Assembly: GCA_947177545.1 (NCBI GenBank) | Contig: CAMWVF010000083.1 | Span: 1-5,841 of the forward strand | Origin: an uncultured Clostridia bacterium | Lineage (GTDB): Bacteria > Bacillota > Clostridia > Oscillospirales > Ruminococcaceae | Length of the DNA stretch: 5,841 nucleotides | Direction of reading: 5' to 3' | In this document: positions 1-5,173 of the stretch, one piece after another | Layout of the letters: the number at the start of each line of letters is the position of its first letter | Position numbering within the stretch: the stretch's first letter is position 1 | The notes under the pieces: generated by a model | The model's database searches: none | What the model was told of the DNA's origin: nothing | Seen by the model: the letters and a program-made list of their open reading frames with translations, nothing else | Translations under genes and position numbers: made by a program

Positions 1-398
1 CCTATTTCCTTTTCGGCAATGTCGCAGACCTGCTCCACCGCCGCAGAAGCCATAGCGTCGGCAGTAAGCGCCTTTGCCATATCTTCCGTCTGGAGCTGCC
101 GCAAAAGCTTGTCCACGCCGTCGCCAAGAGTGGCACACAGAAGCACTGTACCGAAGCAGCCGTTAAGATGTCCCGAAATATCCATGCCCCGCAGGACAAG
201 CTTGTGTCCCGCAAGTGTGACGGTGTCCTCGGAAATGTCCGCAATATCGGCGTATATCCAATGAAATTTCGGATTTGCCGCACTCAAAAGTCGGTTTTCG
301 CACTCGTCCGCAAGTACAGAAATATTTTCGGGAGGTTCTCCTCGCAAACCCATGTACCGAAAGGCTTCGGCACGGTTTATCTTCGCTAATTCTATCAT
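1..398 (-). CDS. B12-dependent methionine synthase activation-domain protein (partial)
   Basis: This gene starts at the ATG at 398-396 and is still open at the left edge, so only the first 132 residues are visible. AAAGGA lies about 8 bases upstream of the start. The protein resembles the stand-alone form of the MetH activation (reactivation) domain, which binds S-adenosylmethionine and helps re-methylate oxidised cobalamin in methionine synthase. Visible family features are an N-terminal RAEAFRYMGLRG segment (residues 9-20), HKLVLRGMDISGHL (65-78), the CATLGDGVD turn (88-96), the DMAKAL helix (106-111), and DAMASAAVEQVCD (114-126). In Clostridia this domain is often a separate protein because the matching MetH lacks it; Thermotoga TM0268/TM0269 is the known split example. 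The partner methionine synthase is not in the window. The gene lies 55 bases downstream of the Nudix gene and is more GC-rich than the cat region. The family call is firm; the missing C-terminus cannot be assessed. Confidence 0.87.
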   Translation of the reverse strand, partial: MIELAKINRAEAFRYMGLRGEPPENISVLADECENRLLSAANPKFHWIYADIADISEDTVTLAGHKLVLRGMDISGHLNGCFGTVLLCATLGDGVDKLLRQLQTEDMAKALTADAMASAAVEQVCDIAEKEI

Positions 399-423
399 AG
401 TTAAATCCTTTTGTTTTATTTTT

Positions 424-443
424 CGGTAAAACGAAATTTACCG
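424..443. repeat. Short inverted repeat between the Nudix and MetH-activation genes
   Basis: A perfect 7-base inverted repeat, CGGTAAA and TTTACCG, is separated by 6 bases. It starts 11 bases after the end of the Nudix gene on the transcribed strand. It is followed by an A-rich run rather than T residues, so it is not a typical intrinsic terminator for leftward transcription. It may be an mRNA stability or processing hairpin, or chance in AT-rich DNA. Confidence 0.35.
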
Positions 444-453
444 TAATAATCAT

Positions 454-900
454 TTATAGTATATCCTTTATCCTACTGATTACATATTCCGCCCTGCTTT
501 CCAGTTCGGGAAGCGAGTCAACAGGAAAATATTTCAAACAGCGGCTCTCGCTGTCATTTATCCGCAATTTCCCCGACACAACCACCGCCTTGTACAAAAC
601 AATAACGGTATACGTTTCGTCTCCGTTGGGATAACGGAAAAACAGATCCTTGCCTGACAATACGGTAAGCAGTTCAAAGCGTTCCGCTTTTAGCCCCGCT
701 TCTTCCCATAATTCACGGGCAGCGGTTTCCTCAAGACTTTCGCCAAGCTCCATGCCTCCGCCAATAATGCCCCATGTGTTAGTATCGCTCCGCAAATTCA
801 GAAGTATTTCATTTTTATCATTCAGTACAATAATTGTCGCGCCAATATTTATTATCGGCTGATGTCCGATATATTTTCGCAGTTCTGATATGTAGCTCAT
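454..900 (-). CDS. Nudix hydrolase
   Basis: This is a 148-residue Nudix-family pyrophosphohydrolase, which splits nucleoside diphosphates linked to another group (NDP-X). The full Nudix box Gx5Ex7REUxEExGU is present at residues 48-70: G48, E54, R62-E63, E66-E67 and G69 are all in place. The N-terminus MSYISELRKYIGHQP is the usual opening of a clostridial Nudix subgroup. The start at 898-900 was chosen over an upstream in-frame ATG at 990 because GGGAGG lies 5 bases before it, and because the longer form would run through the end of the preceding gene. The length suits a single Nudix domain with no extra module. The substrate cannot be read from the sequence; sugar nucleotides, oxidised nucleotides and dinucleotides are all possible. 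It lies 22 bases downstream of the methyltransferase fragment and is probably co-transcribed with it. Confidence 0.93.
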   Translation of the reverse strand: MSYISELRKYIGHQPIINIGATIIVLNDKNEILLNLRSDTNTWGIIGGGMELGESLEETAARELWEEAGLKAERFELLTVLSGKDLFFRYPNGDETYTVIVLYKAVVVSGKLRINDSESRCLKYFPVDSLPELESRAEYVISRIKDIL

Positions 901-922
901 ATTGTCCTCCCAATAAAACTGA

Positions 923-1273
923 TTATTTTCTGAATATGTCGAGGGAATGGCTGGTAACTCCCGCCATATCTTCACGTTCACAAGTAGCAAAATGGTACTT
1001 CAAAAACAATTCAAAAGTATCATTATCCATTTTGTCTATCGCATCACGCAAAAGCCGTGCACAGCCGTCCGAAGCGACATAATGCAGGCGAGTTGTGGGA
1101 AATACCGACATAAGGTCGTCGATATCCTCCCTGCGGACAAGCTCGAACAAGTCCTTCGGTTCGGAAATCGCGGCAAATGTAACAGGGTCAAGCATACCGT
1201 TTTTTACGTATTCGGCAACGCTGAATTTTCCACGTCTGAAACCATCGACAATCAAACACCCATTTTCTTTCAT
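923..1273 (-). CDS. C-terminal fragment of a class I SAM-dependent methyltransferase (probable remnant)
   Basis: The 116-residue product matches, from recall of the family, the last part of clostridial class I methyltransferases of about 240-280 residues. The recognisable pieces are GMLDPVTFAAIS (26-37), EPKDLFELVRREDIDDLM (38-55), RLHYVASDG (62-70), and the ending FELFLKYHFATCERED (87-102) to SHSLDIFRK. The N-terminal Rossmann domain with the glycine-rich SAM-binding loop is absent, and there is no room for it upstream because the GNAT gene ends at 1311. The start at 1271-1273 has AGAGGTG 5 bases upstream, so the fragment may be translated; a longer form from 1318 would overlap the GNAT stop and has no comparable site. 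MKENGCLIV may be the family's KPNGVVFV-like strand joined by a deletion to the C-terminal region. By itself it should not bind SAM. It is most likely a decayed gene, less likely a repurposed small protein. Confidence 0.7.
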   Translation of the reverse strand: MKENGCLIVDGFRRGKFSVAEYVKNGMLDPVTFAAISEPKDLFELVRREDIDDLMSVFPTTRLHYVASDGCARLLRDAIDKMDNDTFELFLKYHFATCEREDMAGVTSHSLDIFRK

Positions 1274-1310
1274 ATTGCACCTCTTAAAAATATTTTTTGT
1301 AATAAAAATG

Positions 1311-1775
1311 TTACTCATTCTTCAAGTCCTTTGCAAATGCGACCATGCTTTCAGCTTCAAAAAATCCCTGCTTTTTGTAAAACTTATACGCAGGCACATC
1401 CTTGCCCGTCAGCAGAAATAAGTGTGTAAGACCAAGTTCTCTGCAAGCATTTTCTATCTCGGCCACAAAAAGAGTACCTATTCCCTGTCCCTGATTTTCG
1501 GTACTGATACAAAGCTCATCGATAAAATATTCCGTGCCTGTGTACCAATGCTTGATATGTCCCATGGAAATGCCTATCAGCTCGTTTCCCTCGTACAATC
1601 CAAAGGTCAGGGAATTATCCTGCCCTATCAAATCGTGAATATATGACCGTAACTGATTTTCGTCAGACCAGTCGTCATTCCACGGCTCTTTTGTAAAAAC
1701 GCTTGCAAACAGTTTTCTGATAATGTCGGAATTGCTTTCGTCCAGCCGCTTGAAGCTATATTTTATTGTATCCAT
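1311..1775 (-). CDS. GNAT family N-acetyltransferase
   Basis: This is a 154-residue single-domain acetyltransferase that should move an acetyl group from acetyl-CoA to an amine. The acetyl-CoA pyrophosphate loop QGQGIG is at residues 95-100, following strand beta4 (FIDELCIS, 84-91). The C-terminal AYKFYKKQGF (129-138) is the usual GNAT end motif. PWNDDWS (31-37) and LIGISMGHIKHWYTGTEY (67-83 or so) belong to a clostridial subgroup that resembles aminoglycoside 6'-acetyltransferase-like proteins, but I cannot assign resistance. The start at 1773-1775 has AAAGGA about 13 bases upstream, a rather long spacing, and no better start is visible. The gene follows a 203-base gap after cat and precedes the methyltransferase fragment by 37 bases. 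The GNAT call is firm; the substrate is unknown. Confidence 0.93.
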   Translation of the reverse strand: MDTIKYSFKRLDESNSDIIRKLFASVFTKEPWNDDWSDENQLRSYIHDLIGQDNSLTFGLYEGNELIGISMGHIKHWYTGTEYFIDELCISTENQGQGIGTLFVAEIENACRELGLTHLFLLTGKDVPAYKFYKKQGFFEAESMVAFAKDLKNE

Positions 1776-1809
1776 TTTATAACAACGTTCCTTTCACGCA
1801 CACATTTCA

Positions 1810-1937
1810 TCAAAATTTCGAGTACTCGGCAAAGAAAAACAAAGGCAAGTCGCTGTTTTTATTTTTTCCGTCATACGACACAGGTTCACAGACTTCCTTT
1901 AGCATAAATACGTTTTTTGAGCTATTGTATTGTTCAT
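1810..1937 (-). other. Possible broken small gene between cat and the GNAT gene
   Basis: An ATG at 1937-1935 has GAGG 5 bases upstream (with AAGGAG a little further), yet its frame stops after 12 codons at 1899-1901. The neighbouring frame is open from 1905 or earlier to a TGA at 1810-1812. From its internal ATG at 1905 it encodes 31 residues beginning MLKEVCEPVSYDGK and ending FFFAEYSKF, and the open frame extends upstream through SSKNVF. A good start signal leading into a frame that stops, next to a frame giving protein-like sequence, looks like the 5' end of a frameshifted and truncated gene. I do not recognise the family. This could also be chance reading in a 203-base stretch (1776-1978) that otherwise holds only the GNAT leader. 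Confidence 0.25.
1819..1828. repeat. Perfect 10-base palindrome
   Basis: CGAGTACTCG is a perfect palindrome located 44 bases upstream of the GNAT start codon at 1775, inside the possible gene remnant. A repressor site is conceivable, but there is no second copy in the window and no clear promoter next to it, so chance is the simplest reading. Confidence 0.15.
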
Positions 1938-1978
1938 TTTTTCCTCAACTCCTTAATACGGATAAAAATTTATTATAT

Positions 1979-2602
1979 TTATATTCCCTCTATTTGCTCC
2001 TGCACGTTATTTATAAATCGACAGACATGAAATCCGTCACAAACGGCGTGATGTACTTGAACAGCAAGCGGCAAGTATGTTTTTCCGTTTTCGCTAAAAT
2101 ATTTTCCTATCGTAAAAATCGGGAGCAAATATCTGAAATCGGAAACATTAAGATTAAATCCGTCAAACGCAGTCCAAGGTATCATTGAAACGGTAAAGAC
2201 GTTTTTCGGAACGTCCGGCTTTGCCCAAAACAATTCTACACTGCCGTAATTTAAAATATCTTCATTGTAGTTTCGGCAGAAAGTTTCGTAATCCTCCGAG
2301 TATTTCGTCCAGATATTTGAAAAGGTTTCGCTCTCTTTGTGAAATACCGTATAGCAAGGCTCCATATTGGAGTAAATAACCAATTCGTCATTATCATTAA
2401 AGGCTGTTCTGAACTGCTCATAGGAATTTACAGCCTTTGTAAGTACATACAGCATTGCAGGATATAATTTCAGCCCTTTTGCCAAAATATTTGTAATATC
2501 AAGCTTTACTGTCATGCTGTATGTACACGGTACTGCCGACAGGTAATGTTCAAAATACTGTCTGCGTTTCCATTTGTTTTTATCAATGACAGTGTAATTC
2601 AT
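1979..2602 (-). CDS. cat: Type A chloramphenicol O-acetyltransferase
   Basis: This 207-residue protein matches the trimeric CAT family, which acetylates the 3-hydroxyl of chloramphenicol from acetyl-CoA in the cytoplasm. The catalytic motif HHAVCDGFH is at residues 184-192, with H185 as the general base (His195 of CAT type III) and D189 as the partner aspartate. S139 in VSMIPW corresponds to Ser148. LNVSDF, IFTIGKY and LPLAVQV are typical flanking strands, and the N-terminal KNKWKRRQYFEHY is the usual opening. The length is slightly below the common 213-219 residues, with no internal loss in the catalytic parts. The start at 2600-2602 has AAGAGG 6 bases upstream; the in-frame upstream ATG at 2701 would lie inside the lipoprotein gene. 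The DNA is visibly more AT-rich than that gene. Chromosomal CAT-like O-acetyltransferases with other substrates exist, so resistance is likely but not proven. Confidence 0.92.
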   Translation of the reverse strand: MNYTVIDKNKWKRRQYFEHYLSAVPCTYSMTVKLDITNILAKGLKLYPAMLYVLTKAVNSYEQFRTAFNDNDELVIYSNMEPCYTVFHKESETFSNIWTKYSEDYETFCRNYNEDILNYGSVELFWAKPDVPKNVFTVSMIPWTAFDGFNLNVSDFRYLLPIFTIGKYFSENGKTYLPLAVQVHHAVCDGFHVCRFINNVQEQIEGI

Positions 2603-2624
2603 AGTATACCTCTTAAATTCTTTT

Positions 2625-2653
2625 ATAATAGTATTATTTATTACGTATGTCCT
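2625..2653 (-). promoter_or_regulatory. Possible promoter for cat
   Basis: On the minus strand an AGGACA -35-like box (2648-2653) and a TATTAT -10-like box (2625-2630) are 17 bases apart. They lie 23 bases or more upstream of the cat start codon and overlap the end of the lipoprotein gene. Both boxes are imperfect, so independent transcription of cat is only a possibility. No attenuation leader peptide of the classic cat type is visible in the 31-base gap. Confidence 0.3.
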
Positions 2654-3344
2654 CTCCAAAAGCCACTGTGCTTTGTATTTCCGTCCAAGCCGAGGGGTCA
2701 AGCATTTTATCGGTAACGTTCTCTTTCAGAGCCGCGGTGAACTCCTCCAAAACGACCTCATTGCCGTCAATTTCGTAGTACGGGCAAGGCTCGCCGCTGT
2801 CCTCGGGAATAAGCTCCACGCGGGCGAAAAGGTTTTTAAGTTCCGTAATTTCTCCGTCCTCGCCGTACCGAAAAAAGGTGTAGGAATGCGTACCGTTAAA
2901 CAAGTGCTGCCGCACCATAGAGCCGTCCTCAAGGGGGAAAGCAAAGCTGTCGCCGTCGCTCATGTCATATTGTCGGCAGAGGAGATTTTTCCCGTCATAG
3001 TCGAAAACTCCGTTGAACACGGCAGGTACGCCGCTGTACTGCACCAAAAGCTCCTCCGCGCCGTCGCCGTCAATGTCGAGATAAACGTACTGCAGACCGC
3101 CAAGAACGAGCGCGCTCTTCCAGTCGTCAAGACCCCACATTGATACGTCCTCCTCAGTAAAAAGAGAAATATCCCCAGATAAAAATTTCTCATAGGCGGC
3201 TTTTGCGGAAATACTTTCCGTTTCAGTCTGCGCCGTCGTTCCGCTGCTTTCGGAATATTCCGCCGTTTCCGTACCGTTTGCTCCGCAGCCCGCAAGCAGC
3301 GCAAGGAGTACGGCAAAGCAGGTACACAATTTAAAAATTTTCAT
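2634..3344 (-). CDS. Putative secreted lipoprotein of unknown function
   Basis: The 236-residue product starts with a lipoprotein signal peptide: a charged MKIFK, a hydrophobic core, then the lipobox LAGC with the lipidated cysteine at residue 20. A serine/threonine/glutamate-rich linker follows to about residue 46, so the mature protein is expected on the outer face of the membrane. The globular part carries YLDIDGDGAEELL (88-100), a DxDGDGxxE calcium-loop motif like those of VCBS/FG-GAP or EF-hand-type repeats, and acidic segments such as FDYDGKN (114-120). I recognise no catalytic motif and no named family. The start at 3342-3344 is supported by AAGGTGAGGGG just upstream, which contains the stop codon of the preceding GNAT gene, so translation is probably coupled. 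The coding DNA is clearly more GC-rich than the adjoining cat gene. A role in surface binding or sensing is only inference. Confidence 0.85.
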   Translation of the reverse strand: MKIFKLCTCFAVLLALLAGCGANGTETAEYSESSGTTAQTETESISAKAAYEKFLSGDISLFTEEDVSMWGLDDWKSALVLGGLQYVYLDIDGDGAEELLVQYSGVPAVFNGVFDYDGKNLLCRQYDMSDGDSFAFPLEDGSMVRQHLFNGTHSYTFFRYGEDGEITELKNLFARVELIPEDSGEPCPYYEIDGNEVVLEEFTAALKENVTDKMLDPSAWTEIQSTVAFGEDIRNK

Positions 3345-3351
3345 AAGCCCC

Positions 3352-3846
3352 TCACCTTAACTCTTTATAGTACGGACAAATATCCTCATAATGCCCGTCC
3401 TTCATTCGGAAACCCTTGGGGATAGTTCCCAACTGCTTAAACCCCAGCCGCTCATAAAGATTTCTTGCATGAGTGTTAGTCGCGACCACCGCATTGAACT
3501 GAAGTACCCTGAACCCGCACCGTTTTCCCTGAACAAGACAGTCCTCCACAAGCTTTCTTCCGATATGATAACCGCGGAATTCATTTTTTACCGCAAAGCT
3601 GGCGTTGCAGATGTGTCCGCACCGTCCCACATTATTAGGGTGGAGAATGTACAGTCCCATGACCTCCTGCCTGTCAATATCGAACGCCACGCCGCAGTAG
3701 CTCTGCTCCCTGAAAAAGTTTGCCCCCGTGACCTCGTTCAGACGCTCCTCCTGCGGAAAAGCTATGCCCTCCTCCACAACCTCGTTCCAGATCTCGATCA
3801 TTTCGGGAAGATATTTTCCTATGTAATTTCTTATTTCGATTTGCAT
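3352..3846 (-). CDS. GNAT family N-acetyltransferase
   Basis: This 164-residue single-domain acetyltransferase has the GNAT acetyl-CoA loop as RGYHIG (residues 91-96), where a histidine takes the place of the usual middle glycine of RGxGIG. That loop is preceded by CNASFAVKNEF (80-90) and followed by LVEDCLVQGKRCGFRVLQFNAVVATN (99-124 or so), with the conserved ARNLYERLGF (127-136) and GTIPKGFR (140-147) near the end. The same arrangement is common in a widespread bacterial GNAT subgroup of unknown substrate, so the histidine may be a subgroup feature rather than damage. GGAGGA sits 7 bases before the ATG at 3844-3846. The first 16 bases overlap the end of the methyltransferase pseudogene, and its stop codon overlaps the ribosome binding site of the lipoprotein gene 7 bases downstream. 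It is probably transcribed with both. Confidence 0.93.
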   Translation of the reverse strand: MQIEIRNYIGKYLPEMIEIWNEVVEEGIAFPQEERLNEVTGANFFREQSYCGVAFDIDRQEVMGLYILHPNNVGRCGHICNASFAVKNEFRGYHIGRKLVEDCLVQGKRCGFRVLQFNAVVATNTHARNLYERLGFKQLGTIPKGFRMKDGHYEDICPYYKELR

Positions 3847-4131
3847 AAGTGTTCCTCCAAATATTTTTTTATTTCGTCCTCAGTCAACTTTGCCTGTTTC
3901 ACCGCACTTTCGGAAATATCGCACATTGTAACTCTTTCCTGACCTATCAGCTTGGCTGCCAGTATTCCCACAACGCCGTACCCGCAGCCCATATCCAATA
4001 TTTTATCGCTCGGCAAAAAATCCACCGCGGACAGTATAGCCAATGTACCCGGTATCAATGTTATTCGGCGAAAAGTTTGAAGGGTCTGTTTCAAACCTCA
4101 GGCTCACATTTTTTATCTCTTCTGAAATCAT
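3831..4131 (-). pseudogene. Frameshifted and truncated RsmC-like methyltransferase
   Basis: The start at 4129-4131 has GAGGT 5 bases upstream and opens with MISEEIKNVSLRFETDPSNF, then SPNNIDTG, the usual N-terminus of small RsmC-like class I methyltransferases. At 4047-4050 the matching reading moves to another frame. Omitting one base from GGGT gives DTGTLAILSAVDFL, followed by the SAM-binding loop LDMGCGYGVVG and by VTMCDISESAVKQAK, all as in the family. In the unedited frame translation ends soon after in a mismatched tail. The homology stops at AKL. The final segment TEDEIKKYLEEHLCKSK ends at TAA 3831-3833, so the roughly 100 C-terminal residues with the catalytic NPPY motif are missing. 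A +1 indel plus a 3' loss makes a working enzyme very unlikely. The 3' end overlaps the start of the GNAT gene and carries its ribosome binding site. A sequencing error could explain the frameshift but not the lost C-terminus. Confidence 0.8.
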
Positions 4132-4147
4132 ACTGTACCTCGCTATG

Positions 4148-4163
4148 TTACATATTTTCTCCT
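4148..4163 (-). other. Start-stop signal (ATG TAA) with its own ribosome binding site
   Basis: Just after the DUF402 stop, AGGAGA (4158-4163) is followed at 4 bases by ATG (4151-4153) and immediately by TAA (4148-4150). This would load ribosomes onto a one-codon frame 17 bases upstream of the methyltransferase start. It may be a relic of an older start or chance; start-stop elements are known to affect expression downstream in some genes. Confidence 0.25.
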
Positions 4164-4164
4164 G

Positions 4165-4767
4165 TCAAACATTCTTTTTGAAAATATTATCGTTACTCTC
4201 AATTCTTTTCATTGCAAGCTTTAAAATGTTTTCGCACCATAGCTGCGTTTTTTCTATGTCGGAGCATAACTCCGAAACGATATCATTTCCCTCTTTTATC
4301 GCCCTTTGATATTGTTCTTCAGACAATTCTCCCGACTTGTAAGCAGCGTCCAGCTCGTCACGGTCTTCTATGATAACATCGCCCTCAACATCAAACACAA
4401 CGTCCAAATACTGATCCGTGAAATAAGCTATACCGTCCTCATCATATCCCCAACCGTCAATAACGTCAACGTACCATATCGAAACCGATTTGGAATATTT
4501 TACGCCCTGAACCGTTCGGGATTCCGGTAGAAATTTTGCCGTTATCGCCCTATACTGATTATCCGGAATCAACTGGAGCCACAACATTCCCTTGCCGCAC
4601 ACTGAAGTTTTCCCCGCTTTAGGCTTTTCCCAAAAGAAGTAATCCCCTGCCATCAATTTTATCACGCTGACAAGACCGTGAAAATCCTCGTTATCCATTC
4701 GCATCTGATAATATGGAAAGCCTTGAAAGCCCCATTTTTTGTCCCTGTCCAGACGTTTTTTAGTCAT
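4165..4767 (-). CDS. DUF402 domain protein, probable nucleoside di-/triphosphate hydrolase type
   Basis: The 200-residue protein belongs to the DUF402 (FomD/SA1684/YgaC-like) family. Characterised members hydrolyse nucleoside di- and triphosphates (Staphylococcus aureus SA1684) or release CMP from a fosfomycin intermediate (FomD). The conserved metal-binding core is visible: WYVDVID (98-104) with Y99 and D101, then YLDVVFDVEGDVIIEDRDEL (120-139) carrying Y120, D122, D126, D130, E134, D135 and E138. An N-terminal strand-rich part (residues 10-95) precedes it, and a helical C-terminal tail with EEQYQRAIKEGNDIV (150-164) follows, as in many family members. AAAGGAGG is 9 bases before the ATG at 4765-4767, one of the strongest ribosome binding sites in the window. 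It is 24 bases downstream of the cupin gene. The exact substrate is unknown; no fosfomycin genes are nearby. Confidence 0.88.
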   Translation of the reverse strand: MTKKRLDRDKKWGFQGFPYYQMRMDNEDFHGLVSVIKLMAGDYFFWEKPKAGKTSVCGKGMLWLQLIPDNQYRAITAKFLPESRTVQGVKYSKSVSIWYVDVIDGWGYDEDGIAYFTDQYLDVVFDVEGDVIIEDRDELDAAYKSGELSEEQYQRAIKEGNDIVSELCSDIEKTQLWCENILKLAMKRIESNDNIFKKNV

Positions 4768-4791
4768 ATTTCAGCGCCTCCTTTAAATTTT

Positions 4792-5130
4792 TTACTTTAT
4801 CCTTTTTCCGCCGAAAGCGTGTATCGTCCTCGTCCCTTTTATCACACGACCGTGGTGCGGAACACCCTTAGGTATAAGCAGCTCGTCCCCCGAATGTAAA
4901 ATATGCTCCTCGCCGTCAAAAATTTCCGTGTATTCTCCAGATACACAGAAAACATATTCGTCAAATTCGTGGACGTTTTCCCTTGACTCTCTGTCAGCAT
5001 AATAAGTCCAGAACGCTATCTGACCGCCGTCCGCACCCTCGTAATAATAACCGTCAATATCCTGAGTGTTCTGCTGACTTTTGTCAATATGGTTCAATTT
5101 ACTTTTCATAAATTCCGGAAAATCCTTCAT
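4792..5130 (-). CDS. Single-domain cupin protein
   Basis: This 112-residue protein has one cupin beta-barrel. Cupin motif 1 is seen as HEFDEYVFCVSGE (residues 54-66), keeping H54, E58 and G65 but with phenylalanine where the second histidine of HxH usually stands. Motif 2 is GDELLIPKGVPHH (81-93), with the PxG turn and H92. These residues could hold one metal ion, with weaker ligation than in a classic cupin. The WTYYADRESREN segment (41-52) forms the strand before motif 1. Small cupins of this kind include sugar or amino-acid derivative isomerases, dioxygenases and ligand-binding proteins, so no reaction is assigned. AAAGGAG lies 8 bases before the ATG at 5128-5130. It sits 43 bases downstream of the 2H phosphoesterase gene and 24 bases upstream of the DUF402 gene and probably shares their transcript. 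Confidence 0.9.
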   Translation of the reverse strand: MKDFPEFMKSKLNHIDKSQQNTQDIDGYYYEGADGGQIAFWTYYADRESRENVHEFDEYVFCVSGEYTEIFDGEEHILHSGDELLIPKGVPHHGRVIKGTRTIHAFGGKRIK

Positions 5131-5173
5131 ATTAAAATCTCCTTTAAATGTAACGTTCTTGTTTTTATGCAGA

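Noticed and set aside
163..453. Minus-strand open frame of 96 residues covering the left end
   Set aside because: It is an out-of-frame reading of the MetH activation-domain gene, whose own frame (start 398) shows clear family motifs and runs off the edge. The 96-residue frame is cysteine- and arginine-rich with no family resemblance.
947..1429. Plus-strand open frame of 160 residues
   Set aside because: It lies opposite the methyltransferase fragment and the GNAT gene, crosses their boundary, and lacks a ribosome binding site or any recognisable motif.
1972..1977. Perfect TATAAT on the minus strand just after the cat gene
   Set aside because: It lies in an AT-rich run and the sequence 17 bases upstream (GGAGCA) is a poor -35 box, so I did not list it as a promoter.
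2673..3143. Plus-strand open frame of 156 residues
   Set aside because: It is antisense to the GC-rich lipoprotein gene, where few stop codons occur by chance. The minus-strand frame has a signal peptide, a lipobox and a good ribosome binding site.
3391..3942. Plus-strand open frame of 183 residues
   Set aside because: It is antisense to the GNAT gene and extends into the methyltransferase pseudogene; the minus-strand reading shows complete GNAT motifs.
923..4131. The two methyltransferase pieces as halves of one split gene
   Set aside because: The 3831-4131 piece is RsmC-like, while the 923-1273 piece matches the end of a different class I methyltransferase family, so they do not complete each other.
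398..5173. Integron-like or other recombination sites between the genes
   Set aside because: I compared the intergenic gaps by eye. Only Shine-Dalgarno-type similarities recur (TTTAAAGGAG before the DUF402 and cupin genes, TTTAAGAGGT before cat and the methyltransferase fragment), with no shared long imperfect palindrome and no integrase gene.
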